Below are positions 18,189 through 25,421 of a DNA stretch of 35,433 bases, in pieces (within the stretch, counting starts at the first letter, position 1; the number at the start of each line of letters is the position of its first letter). The notes below the pieces were generated by a model. It saw only the letters and a program-made list of their open reading frames with translations. It did not search any database and was not told where the DNA came from. This stretch comes from Prevotella sp. UBA5387 (GTDB lineage Bacteria; Bacteroidota; Bacteroidia; Bacteroidales; Bacteroidaceae). The translations under genes were made by a program, and so were the position numbers. Where the stretch lies: the NCBI GenBank assembly GCA_002407775.1, contig DHOP01000022.1, forward strand, positions 23,603 through 59,035, given 5' to 3'.

Positions 18189-18214
18189 GAGCTTCTTGGA
18201 GCATTAAGAAGCTC
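18189..18214 (-). terminator. Second hairpin next to the sulfatase stop
   Basis: 9-bp arms GAGCTTCTT (18189-18197) and its complement (18206-18214) with an 8-nt loop, 22 bp past the sulfatase stop on the minus strand. It may act together with the hairpin at 18145-18177. Confidence 0.45.
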
Positions 18215-18236
18215 TGTAGACTCAGAACACTCGGAG

Positions 18237-19655
18237 TCATTTGGTCTCTTTCTCTCCTGGTAATGGCCAGTTTGGGGAAGGCTGGTGTAGTTTCTTCATC
18301 TCACGATCCAATGCCTTGACCTTCTCAGGATATTGACTGGCAAGGTTGTGTTGCTCGGTTGGATCCTCTTTGATATTATAAAGCTCCAAGGGCTGTCCCT
18401 TCTTCACGGTGACGGCTTTCCAATCTCCCTGTCTTGCCGCACGTTGAGTGCCAGGGAACTCCCAGTAGAGAATACGCTTTCCTGTCTCCACATTACCACC
18501 ATAAAACAACTCATGCACGTCCATGCCATCAATGTGTCGGGGTAGCGCCTTTGTACTTCCAGTGATGGCTGCCAGCGTAGGCATGAAGTCGGGGAAATAT
18601 ACCAGATTGTCCACGGTCCGTACGGGCACGCGGCCAGGTTGGTTTACGATGAGCGGCACACGGATGCCCCCTTCATAGAGCTGTCCCTTGGTGCCACGGA
18701 GTCCACCGCCACTGTTGAGTTCCTTTCGCGGTGCCATCACGGCCACGCCATTGTCGCTAGCGAAGATGATTATCGTGTTTTCTCTCAACCCTAATGCATC
18801 TACGGCACCTATCACCTTGCCGACATTGTCGTCCAAATGGGTAATCAACGCTGCATAACGCTTGGTGTCTGCCGCCCATTTCGCCTCGTCGTCATACCAT
18901 GAGGTCTGATCCATGTGGTAGGGTTCATGGGGTGCATCGTAAGCTAGAAAAAGGAAAAACGGCTGGTCCTTGGATCTATTGATAAATCCGATGGCATCAT
19001 CTGTGGATATCTCAGTGTTGTGTCGCACATGGGCATCATTGGCATTCTCATTGATATTGATGAGACTGTCTCCATGAAACCTATAGTAAGGGTAGTAATA
19101 ATAGGGACCGTTGCTAATCGCCGTGGATATCGCCCATCCATAAAACTCATCAAATCCGCGGTGGTTGGGGGTAGCCGTTGGGTCGTAACCATCAAGGTGC
19201 CACTTATTCACCAAGCAACTACGGTATCGGGCAGTACCAATCACTGTCGCTAAAGTGGTGTCCTCTGGCAGTAGGTTTACGCGCCTGTTGTACGTACTAT
19301 CGCCCCTTGGAGAAATCTTCAGTCCGCGTATTCCGCCCACTGGGCACTGGTTGTCGCGGATGCGTGAATGCCCCGAATGCTTGCCTGTCATCAGCGTGCA
19401 GCGAGACGGAGAGGATATGCCGCTACCAGCATAGCACTGGGTGAACCGGGTGCCTGTTGCCGCCAACCGGTCTATATTGGGTGTCTGGATATAATCGTTG
19501 CCATAACAGTGCAAGTCGCCATAGCCCAAGTCATCCGCCAAGATGAAGATGATGTTGGGCTGTTTAGGGGTAGCCGATTGTTTGGTAGATTGTGCCACTG
19601 CTGGAGAGCATGTGCCAAGCAAGGCAGCACCAAATAGATATTTTGTTTTTGTCAT
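18237..19655 (-). CDS. Secreted sulfatase, serine type
   Basis: 472 aa, family S1 sulfatase with a signal peptide (KYLFGAALLGTCSPAVAQ). Calcium ligands Asp41-Asp42 lie in FILADDLGYGD. The active-site signature is S81-S-P-S-R followed by CTLMTGKHSGH, so formylglycine is made from serine, which needs an anaerobic radical-SAM maturase (anSME) encoded elsewhere. A second metal motif, IIIFASDNG, is present. It removes sulfate esters from sugars or aryl compounds in the periplasm. The substrate, possibly a host mucin or glycosaminoglycan sugar, cannot be read. It stands alone between a terminator and the ridA promoter region. Confidence 0.9.
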   Translation of the reverse strand: MTKTKYLFGAALLGTCSPAVAQSTKQSATPKQPNIIFILADDLGYGDLHCYGNDYIQTPNIDRLAATGTRFTQCYAGSGISSPSRCTLMTGKHSGHSRIRDNQCPVGGIRGLKISPRGDSTYNRRVNLLPEDTTLATVIGTARYRSCLVNKWHLDGYDPTATPNHRGFDEFYGWAISTAISNGPYYYYPYYRFHGDSLININENANDAHVRHNTEISTDDAIGFINRSKDQPFFLFLAYDAPHEPYHMDQTSWYDDEAKWAADTKRYAALITHLDDNVGKVIGAVDALGLRENTIIIFASDNGVAVMAPRKELNSGGGLRGTKGQLYEGGIRVPLIVNQPGRVPVRTVDNLVYFPDFMPTLAAITGSTKALPRHIDGMDVHELFYGGNVETGKRILYWEFPGTQRAARQGDWKAVTVKKGQPLELYNIKEDPTEQHNLASQYPEKVKALDREMKKLHQPSPNWPLPGEKETK

Positions 19656-19889
19656 TGGAATTTGTTTAGTGGACTATTTCGTTCTGCAAAGTAAATACTA
19701 TTAGATTTATCTCCCCATGAAATCTTGATTTATTTTACTTTTAATTTGGCGGAAGCCTTCGCAAGGGTGCTTTGTGATTACTAAAATCGCCTTACTGCTC
19801 GTCTCTAATAATTGATTATCTATCTCGACATTCTCGTTGTTTGCCCAACAATTATTACTTTTGTCGCGCACGAAACAAAAACTATTTAC

Positions 19890-19897
19890 TATATTTG
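19890..19897 (+). promoter_or_regulatory. -7 element of ridA
   Basis: TATATTTG matches TAnnTTTG, 30 bp before the ridA ATG at 19928. It lies downstream of the longer open frame's start at 19841, supporting the shorter protein. The rest of 19656-19889 shows no other element. Confidence 0.5.
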
Positions 19898-19927
19898 CAG
19901 TACAATACGTACAAAATCAGTAGGATT

Positions 19928-20305
19928 ATGAAATCAATCAACACAGACAAGGCTCCCGCAGCAATCGGTCCTTACAGTCAGGCCATCAAGGCCGGTCATT
20001 TGGTGTTCGTCAGTGGTCAACTCCCCATTGACCCATCAACCGGCGCATTTGCCGAAGGGGGCATCAAGGAACTCACTCGTCAGAGTCTCACCAATATGAA
20101 ACACATCCTCTCGGAGGCTGGTTACAAAATGAGCGACGTGGTGAAGACCACCGTCTTTCTGACCGACATGGCAGACTTTGCTGAAATGAATGAGGTCTAT
20201 GCTGAGTTTTTCAGTAATCCCTTCCCTGCCCGCTCAGCCGTGGCCATCAAGACTTTGCCCAAGGATGCACGTGTAGAAATAGAGTGCATTGCCTCTGAAA
20301 AATAG
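19928..20305 (+). CDS. ridA: RidA family enamine/imine deaminase
   Basis: 125 aa, normal length for RidA/YjgF/TdcF. It hydrolyses reactive 2-aminoacrylate and related imines made by PLP enzymes such as threonine dehydratase, in the cytoplasm. Family hallmarks: an N-terminal APAAIGPYSQAIKAG, the strand VFVSGQLPIDP, the substrate-carboxylate arginine in NPFPARSAV, and a terminal VEIECIA. The start ATG at 19928 aligns with the family start and lies after a good -7 element. The stop codon is immediately followed by one arm of a 37-bp inverted repeat (20307-20343) shared with the facing Sel1 gene. Confidence 0.92.
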   Translation: MKSINTDKAPAAIGPYSQAIKAGHLVFVSGQLPIDPSTGAFAEGGIKELTRQSLTNMKHILSEAGYKMSDVVKTTVFLTDMADFAEMNEVYAEFFSNPFPARSAVAIKTLPKDARVEIECIASEK

Positions 20306-20306
20306 G

Positions 20307-20443
20307 ACAGCCTCTCCCTAGCCCTCCCCAGTAGGGAAGGGAATGCCTTTTAGGTTTACCCAATTATAAAGAAATCCCTCAATATAAAAATAGCATTACA
20401 ATAGTTTTCCCTTCCCTATTGGGGAGGGCTAGGGAGAGGCTGT
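20307..20443. repeat. 37-bp inverted repeat at facing gene ends
   Basis: Arm 20307-20343 is the reverse complement of arm 20407-20443 with one mismatch in 37 bases, around a 63-nt AT-rich loop. Each arm contains CCTCTCCCTAGCCCTCCCC. It begins one base after the ridA stop, and its right arm supplies the last codons and stop of the Sel1 gene. It could fold as a long bidirectional terminator or be a small mobile palindromic element. Confidence 0.85.
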
Positions 20444-20724
20444 TCCTCCTTATTGGTCTTATAGCCCATAGCTTCGGCCTTTTTCCAAAGCAGTTTGGCG
20501 CGCCCAGCGTCCTCACGCACGCCTGTACCATTCCAATAGCACCAACCCAAGAGGGCCAGGGCCTCGGGGTGCTTCTGGCGCTCAGCATACTTCAATATGC
20601 GGCATGCATCCTCATAGTTCTCTTCGCGAAGCAAGCGCTTTGCTCGTTCCACTGCCTCTTCGTAAGTCTCATTGGACTCGTCGTCGGAATATCCAAAAAA
20701 AGTACGCCACAAACTATTTCCCAT
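20416..20724 (-). CDS. Small Sel1-repeat protein
   Basis: 102 aa with one recognisable Sel1-like repeat (PEALALLGWCYWNGTGVRED plus the following AKLLWKKAEAMGY), a TPR-related helix pair used for protein contacts. The N-terminal part (YEEAVERAKRLLREENYEDACRIL) is helical and TPR-like as well. I set the start at ATG 20722-20724: the longer frame reaching 20823 would start upstream of a -7 element (20780-20787). The last seven residues, PLPSPPQ, and the TAG stop are encoded inside the right arm of the 37-bp repeat, so the native C-terminus was probably replaced or extended when the repeat arrived. Function unknown. Confidence 0.75.
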   Translation of the reverse strand: MGNSLWRTFFGYSDDESNETYEEAVERAKRLLREENYEDACRILKYAERQKHPEALALLGWCYWNGTGVREDAGRAKLLWKKAEAMGYKTNKEEQPLPSPPQ

Positions 20725-20779
20725 ATCGATATTGCCAAAAGATAATGCCACGGCAATCAAAACATCATGCCGTACCATG

Positions 20780-20787
20780 CAAAGATA
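20780..20787 (-). promoter_or_regulatory. -7 element of the Sel1 gene
   Basis: TATCTTTG on the minus strand matches TAnnTTTG, 55 bp before the chosen start at 20724. The -33 box is not clear. Confidence 0.45.
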
Positions 20788-20831
20788 ACGATAATATGTC
20801 GTCATTTGCGATGAAAAAGCCAAAAAAGTAA

Positions 20832-20839
20832 TATCTTTG
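20832..20839 (+). promoter_or_regulatory. -7 element of the thioredoxin-like gene
   Basis: TATCTTTG matches TAnnTTTG, with TTTG at 20805-20808 (23-nt spacer, slightly long). It lies 64 bp before the ATG at 20904. Confidence 0.5.
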
Positions 20840-20903
20840 CCCGCATGAATGGCAAACTAAACGATTGGTGATGCCGCGCGTAAAACGAATAAAGGATAAA
20901 ACA

Positions 20904-21218
20904 ATGATCAAGATTTATGGCATGAAAACTTGCGTACACTGCCAGGCAGTGGAACGGCAAATAGTAGGCGACGATCGCTTTGAGTTTATTGATATTGGTA
21001 CATACGTAGGCAATATGAAGGAATTTATACGCCTCAGGGACAAAAGTCCGGTGTTCGATGAATCCAAGGCTGGGGGGTATATTGGCATTCCTTGCTTTGT
21101 CTTAGAGGATGGCACGATTACCATCTCGCCTGAAGACGTCGGCCTTCTACCTAACAGCGATGAAGAAGAGACAGAAGAAGAAGGTGACAATTGCAGCATT
21201 GACGGCAAAGGGTGCTAA
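20904..21218 (+). CDS. Glutaredoxin/thioredoxin-like protein
   Basis: 104 aa with a thioredoxin fold. The CxxC active site is Cys10-Val-His-Cys13 right after the first strand (MIKIYGMKTCVHCQAVE). A cis-Pro loop is visible in YIGIPCFVLEDGT, with another Cys after the proline. The tail is acidic (DEEETEEEGD) and ends NCSIDGKGC with two more cysteines. I chose ATG 20904, preceded by AAAGGAT, over the in-frame ATG at 20865, because the family begins directly with the first beta strand. It probably acts as a small cytoplasmic disulfide reductase; the partner is unknown. Confidence 0.82.
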   Translation: MIKIYGMKTCVHCQAVERQIVGDDRFEFIDIGTYVGNMKEFIRLRDKSPVFDESKAGGYIGIPCFVLEDGTITISPEDVGLLPNSDEEETEEEGDNCSIDGKGC

Positions 21219-21277
21219 ACACGCCCATTTGCTTTATTATTGACACGCGATTGGCATCCTTTGGCGCTGCACCCACA

Positions 21278-21304
21278 TTTGGGGGCTCTTGACAAGCCTC
21301 CAAA
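21278..21304 (+). terminator. Imperfect hairpin after the thioredoxin-like gene
   Basis: Arms TTTGGGGGCT (21278-21287) and AGCCTCCAAA (21295-21304) pair at 9 of 10 positions with a 7-nt loop, 59 bp past the stop. No T tract follows. Confidence 0.3.
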
Positions 21305-21551
21305 CGGCATAGCCAAGACTTATCTTCCACAGCCCGAAACCGTAGTTTGGAAAAAAATCAAGGGCAGAAAACACATGACAAGAGATTATACTTATTTATT
21401 TGAAAATACCCTTACTCATAGACGGTTGCCAAGTCATAGGATAAAATATTAGGCCGTGTTTGCAAGGTTTCTCGTTTTTCGGCGATTCATATATAAAGCA
21501 ATGAACATGAACCGATATCCCTTGAATAATGATGTAGATTTAAAAATATTA

Positions 21552-21904
21552 GTGTCCGGTAAACTATGTATGTACTTCAGTAAAAGACTGGATTTTGGGA
21601 TATCAGGACTTGTCCTATAGCACGTGGACTTGCTTGTCATAATGTTATCCATAAAGAGTAGCAACAGCACCGACAGGTGCTGAATATTCGTAACCGCAGA
21701 CAAAGTCCGTGGACTCATGATGGATGGTTTATCAGTGCCGGCAGGTACTGCACACGTTTGATAATCGGTCTGATACATGATGCTCAGTACCTGCCGGCAC
21801 AGAAGTTAAATGAGGCTTACGGTCCGGGGACTTCGTCCTCAGTTATGAATATGTAGTGCCTTCAGCACTATACTAAAGAAAGCTATGTTTTCTTTACCGG
21901 ACAC
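21552..21904. repeat. Palindrome cluster bounded by a 12-bp inverted repeat (REP/MITE-like)
   Basis: GTGTCCGGTAAA at 21552-21563 recurs as its exact complement at 21893-21904. Inside lie small hairpins: AGGAC/GTCCT (21605-21616), CAGCACC/GGTGCTG (21665-21682), AGTCC/GGACT (21704-21715), AGTGC/GCACT (21855-21869), and a perfect 16-bp inverted repeat, 21735-21750 with 21785-21800. The flanks of that repeat are themselves diverged inverted copies (ATATTC-TAAC-AAGTCC on both sides). A further CAACGCC/GGCGTTG hairpin lies just outside at 21965-21981. No transposase gene is present. Confidence 0.6.
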
Positions 21905-22006
21905 CAATGTAAAGAAAGTAGAATCCTATTCATCATATTGAATTCCATGGAAACAAATGGCAGGCAACGCCATAGGCGTTGATGGGATAGTCTTAAACAT
22001 CCCTCC

Positions 22007-23173
22007 TTACATTGACTGCTCAATAATCTCCGCAATGTCGCTCTCGGTGAGCGGTGCCCATGCGTCGGTAAGTGGCTGGGTAGTGGCGACGTGATGTGCC
22101 ATCTCGGGAATACGGCTACCGTCTGGAATGCCCACCTCGCTGAGGTGCATGGGGATGCCGATGCTCTCGAAGAACTCATACATCATGTCGATGCTCTTCT
22201 TGGCAATTTCCATTTCGGGGAGCGAAGCATCAATGTCGAGTACGTTTACACCGAGCTTCACGAATCGCGGTAAGGTTTTCACGTTTAGAACCTTCTTCAT
22301 CCAACGCGGCATGAGGATGGCAAGTCCAAGTCCATGGGTGATATCATAATATGCACTCAGAGCGTGTTCGATGGCATGCAGAGGCCAACCGGACGGCGCG
22401 ATGCCTAAACTATAAATGCCGTTGCATCCATAGGTACAGGCAAGAAAAATATTCGCACGAGCCTCATAGTCCTCCGGATTGTCGAGTACGATGCGAACGT
22501 TCTTCATCAACGTCTTATAGCCAGCCTCACAGAAGCCGTCTGACAGGTCGTTGGCTGGAGAAGCGAAGTACTGCTCGGTTATATGGTTGATGGCATCGGC
22601 AACACCGGCTATGGTCTGACGTGCGGGTTGGGTGAAAGTATAGGTGGGATCAAGCAATGAACACACCGGCCACAGATGCTCGTCCATATAGCCAATCTTA
22701 TCGTTGGTATCTGTACGAGAGATCACTCCGCCGGCATCATACTCGCTACCCGTAGCTGCCATAGTCATAATATCCACGATAGGCAGGGCGGCTTGAGCCT
22801 TCACCTTATAGGAAATGAGGTCCCATGGATCACCGTCGTACTTTGCGCCGGCGGCAATGGCCTTGGAACAATCGAGCACACTACCTCCACCAACAGCCAG
22901 AATCACGTCGATATTGTTTTCCTTGCACAGGCGAACGCCATCGAGCACGCTGGGATCATACTTAGGATTGGGTTGAATGTCACTCAGTTCGGTAATTTCA
23001 AAACCCTTCAAGAGTCCCTTTACCTTATCGTAAAGTCCGCTACGCTTGATGCTTCCGCCCCCATAGGTGAGAAGAATCCTTTTCCCTAGAGGAGCCATCA
23101 CTGCCGGAAGCTTCTCTACAACTCCCTTGCCAAATATAAGGCGCGTGGGAGAATGATAATCAAAATTTACCAT
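22007..23173 (-). CDS. Iron-containing alcohol dehydrogenase (NAD(P)H-dependent butanol dehydrogenase type)
   Basis: 388 aa, group III Fe-ADH. The Rossmann part carries GGGSIKRSGLY and the nucleotide motif AVGGGSVLDCSKAIA. The metal site is in the helical half: DAINHITE plus GWPLHAIEHALSAYYDITHG, which holds the two paired histidines of the family. It reduces aldehydes to alcohols with NAD(P)H in the cytoplasm. The ATG at 23171-23173 (MVNFDYHSPTRLIFGKG) matches the family start; the longer frame to 23230 overlaps the upstream gene. It lies 29 bp downstream of the flavodoxin gene, on the same strand, as the last gene of a redox operon. Confidence 0.9.
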   Translation of the reverse strand: MVNFDYHSPTRLIFGKGVVEKLPAVMAPLGKRILLTYGGGSIKRSGLYDKVKGLLKGFEITELSDIQPNPKYDPSVLDGVRLCKENNIDVILAVGGGSVLDCSKAIAAGAKYDGDPWDLISYKVKAQAALPIVDIMTMAATGSEYDAGGVISRTDTNDKIGYMDEHLWPVCSLLDPTYTFTQPARQTIAGVADAINHITEQYFASPANDLSDGFCEAGYKTLMKNVRIVLDNPEDYEARANIFLACTYGCNGIYSLGIAPSGWPLHAIEHALSAYYDITHGLGLAILMPRWMKKVLNVKTLPRFVKLGVNVLDIDASLPEMEIAKKSIDMMYEFFESIGIPMHLSEVGIPDGSRIPEMAHHVATTQPLTDAWAPLTESDIAEIIEQSM

Positions 23174-23202
23174 ATCAATTATTGTTTTAGAAATGTTACT
23201 TA

Positions 23203-23733
23203 TTAAATCAGTCCGTTGACCTTCAGCCAATTCTTAATCTCGCTATCCGAACCACCCACACGAGCACCTTGGATGGCTAGTGGCTGACCGATGACGGCAT
23301 TGGGAAGCGCGCGGATGATGCTGCGAACGGTGACCGAGAGGCCGCTTCCTTCATGAGTGCAATAAGGCACAATGTTCTTGCCGTCGAAGTCGTAACTCTC
23401 AAGGAAAGTGAATACCGGCATCGGGAGCTGACCCCACCAGTTGGGATAGCCTAAGATAACGGTATCATATTGTTCCATATTCTCTACCATTCCCTTCAGT
23501 TCGGGGCGAGCCTGACGGCGAAGCTCATCTTTGGCTTGGTCGGTGCACGCGTAATAATCGTCGGGATATGGCTCGACGGGTTCAATCTTGAATACATTCA
23601 CATCACCAAGAATCTGCCTGATTTTCTCGGCTACAACTTCATTATTCCCCTTGGCCAAAGAACAAACCGAATCGCCCACCCAATTCTGACCGCGCTTTGA
23701 AAATAGAGCTAACAGTATCTTCTCTTTATTCAT
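23203..23733 (-). CDS. Flavodoxin family protein
   Basis: 176 aa. The fold starts with a beta strand and a phosphate loop (ILLALFSKRGQNW, where classical flavodoxins have a S/T-x-T-G-x-T loop). YDTVILGYPNWWGQLPMPVFTFLESYDF follows, the typical WWG segment near FMN in the flavodoxin_4 type, then PYCTHEGSGLS. Such proteins bind FMN and carry electrons or reduce small substrates. I chose ATG 23731-23733 because the longer frame adds a basic, non-family stretch. It sits between the CMD-cupin gene (123 bp upstream) and the alcohol dehydrogenase gene (29 bp downstream), all on the minus strand, pointing to a small reductive pathway. Confidence 0.88.
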   Translation of the reverse strand: MNKEKILLALFSKRGQNWVGDSVCSLAKGNNEVVAEKIRQILGDVNVFKIEPVEPYPDDYYACTDQAKDELRRQARPELKGMVENMEQYDTVILGYPNWWGQLPMPVFTFLESYDFDGKNIVPYCTHEGSGLSVTVRSIIRALPNAVIGQPLAIQGARVGGSDSEIKNWLKVNGLI

Positions 23734-23856
23734 TTTATGTCTTCTTTTTGCCAACTCACACACTTATCATGAAACGTAATGTGAAGCTAATTGTAGATTT
23801 CAAGTTTGAGAATCGATGACATTTCTAATAATCTTCTTCGTTGCTCAGTCTCATAA

Positions 23857-24612
23857 TCATTTTAGTTTACCGCATAGTTTTTCATCCACCGGCTCAAGCC
23901 ATTCATTGGAGGCGCCTTGCCCAATATTAGTGACGTATGTCAGATGCTGGAACCATGAGTCCTTCGCGGCTCCGTGCCAATGCTTGGCTTCGGCAGGTAT
24001 GGCTATAACTTTGCCCGGTGTCATCTCAATGGGTTCCTTGCCAAACTCCTGATACCAGCCCCGACCGGCCACGCATACAAGCACCTGAGTGCTAGCATGA
24101 TGGATGTGCCAGTTGTTGCGGCAGCCAGGTTCGAAGGTCACGTTGACAAGCCCTCCATACTCGCTATCCATCGGGGCGATATAACTATTGCCAATGAAAT
24201 ACTTGGCATAGGCATCATTTGGATTGCCAATGGGATAAGGCGTCGACATCTGGAACTCCTCCTTGGTCTGAATATTGCTATCCCAAACCTCCTTAATCAA
24301 ATTGAATACCGCCCATGCCTTCGGCCATCCCACATAAAAAGCAGCATGAGTGATCACTTCGGCAAGCTCATTACGAGTCACGCCATTAGCCCTTGCCGTG
24401 GTCAAGTGGTATTTCAAGGATGAATCGGTGATGCCCTGCGCCATCAGCGACAACACAGTGACCAAAGATCTATCGTGCAAAGAGAGCTTATCCTGACGGT
24501 TCCACACTTCTCCAAAAAGCACGTCGTCATTCAGGTGTGCAAACTCCGGAGCGACTTCACCCAGGGCATTACGTCCTGCCGTTTGCTTGATTTTCCTCAG
24601 ATTCTCTTTCAT
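23857..24612 (-). CDS. Carboxymuconolactone decarboxylase domain fused to cupin
   Basis: 251 aa with two domains. Residues ~20-115 are a CMD/AhpD-like helical domain (LSLHDRSLVTVLSLMAQG and VTRNELAEVITHAAFYVGWP); the AhpD CxxC pair is absent, so peroxidase-type thiol chemistry is unlikely. Residues ~135-240 are a cupin with metal-ligand histidines in NWHIHHASTQVLV and a second motif PAEAKHWHGA. CMD-cupin fusions are common in Bacteroidetes beside aldo/keto reductases, flavodoxins and alcohol dehydrogenases, as here; the reaction is not known. It is the first intact gene of the operon, preceded 63 bp upstream by the 3' stump of an aldo/keto reductase. No promoter match is seen in that gap. Confidence 0.88.
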   Translation of the reverse strand: MKENLRKIKQTAGRNALGEVAPEFAHLNDDVLFGEVWNRQDKLSLHDRSLVTVLSLMAQGITDSSLKYHLTTARANGVTRNELAEVITHAAFYVGWPKAWAVFNLIKEVWDSNIQTKEEFQMSTPYPIGNPNDAYAKYFIGNSYIAPMDSEYGGLVNVTFEPGCRNNWHIHHASTQVLVCVAGRGWYQEFGKEPIEMTPGKVIAIPAEAKHWHGAAKDSWFQHLTYVTNIGQGASNEWLEPVDEKLCGKLK

Positions 24613-24675
24613 TTTATATACATTAATGGATGACTGACAATTGCAATCGCTAGCTTGAAAATTCTTTTTTTCACA

Positions 24676-24888
24676 TTAAAGATTGTAATGCTTCAATGCC
24701 TGCTGTATCCCCATACGAACATTATGATCCTCGAAGTTCACGATCATTGGATGACCGATGTCCAGTTTGGCTATTTCGCCCATATCATCATTGTTGAGTT
24801 CGAAATCGAAAATATCCAAGTTCTGAACCATACGCTCTTTGTGAGTGCTTTTGGGCAGAACGATAATATCCAGCTGGACAAGACCTCG
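24676..24888 (-). pseudogene. Aldo/keto reductase, 3' fragment only
   Basis: The last ~70 residues of an aldo/keto reductase are readable on the minus strand: QLDIIVLPKSTHKERMVQNL is the family's C-terminal cofactor-binding segment (IPKS/THKER), followed by DIFDFELNNDDMGEIAKLD and a normal stop at 24676. Upstream of about 24888 the frame turns into unrelated sequence (LLVGLKLLVK and before), which on the opposite strand is a coiled-coil gene. The reductase was therefore cut by recombination or insertion, and the catalytic Asp-Tyr-Lys-His part is missing. It belonged to the same operon as the CMD-cupin, flavodoxin and alcohol dehydrogenase genes, whose original promoter is probably lost. Confidence 0.78.
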
Positions 24889-25353
24889 GACAAGTTTGAC
24901 CAACAGCTTCAAGCCTACAAGGATGCTGGCAATAGTTTGACTTTGGCAAAAAGTGGCGTTGAAATGGCTACTGCTTCCATGCATGAAGCAAAAGACAAAT
25001 TGAGTGAAGCCTCAGATAAAGCGAATACTGTCACCAAAGCTATTGAAGCCTACATCGGCAAAGTAAAAGACATAACTGTCAAAGCTAAGGTTGATGATGC
25101 CGATATGGAACAGGCAATCAACAACAGGAAGAAACTCATTGAGGATGAGTCCAAACTTCTTGAAGACCACCGAAAGGCGAATAAGGAAATCTTCACTCGT
25201 CATTTCTATGATATGTCTAATATGATGTCAAGAAATGAAGGAGTTTGGTTGTCGAATGGTTGGGTGAAGGCTTTGCTTTGGATTTTTTTGCCGTGTTTCC
25301 TTTATACTGTCATTTCGATTGTCTATTTTGTAGCATCATATATAAACAAATAA
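24889..25353 (+). pseudogene. 5'-truncated coiled-coil protein with C-terminal membrane segment
   Basis: From roughly 24889 the + strand encodes about 154 residues with real coding character: a helical, Lys/Ala/Glu-rich stretch (AKSGVEMATASMHEAKDKL, SEASDKANTVTKAIEAYIG) likely to be coiled coil, then a hydrophobic segment (ALLWIFLPCFLYTVISIVYFVA) and a short polar tail ending at a stop. The open frame continues back to 24655, but that part is only the antisense of the aldo/keto reductase. It therefore has no start of its own and is a C-terminal fragment left at the junction. I do not recognise the family; a plasmid or conjugative-element accessory protein is a guess. A good terminator (25359-25391) still follows it. 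Confidence 0.6.
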
Positions 25354-25358
25354 GCGGA

Positions 25359-25391
25359 GGATGGGGTGATTTGAGGTCACCTCATCCTTTT
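25359..25391 (+). terminator. Rho-independent terminator
   Basis: 11-bp arms 25359-25369 and 25377-25387 (one G-T pair), 7-nt loop, followed by TTTT (25388-25391), 5 bp past the stop of the truncated coiled-coil gene. Confidence 0.8.
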
Positions 25392-25421
25392 ACCGTTTAT
25401 AGCTTATGTTTTTTGTACTCC

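Larger units (their letters stand above)
21219..22006. other. Gene-free 790-bp region with many palindromes
   Basis: No coding sequence was recognised. The first third has one imperfect 10-bp hairpin (21278-21304, possible terminator of the thioredoxin-like gene). From 21552 on it is dense in small inverted repeats, listed separately. Confidence 0.6.

Noticed and set aside
20725..20823. Longer N-terminus for the Sel1 protein
   Set aside because: It begins upstream of the -7 element at 20780-20787, and the added residues show no Sel1 or TPR character.
21219..22006. CRISPR array or tRNA in the gene-free region
   Set aside because: Repeats are inverted rather than regularly spaced direct repeats, and no cloverleaf or CCA end was found.
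24655..24888. Start of the long + strand frame ending at 25353
   Set aside because: This part is only the complement of the aldo/keto reductase C-terminus; coding character on the + strand begins near 24889.
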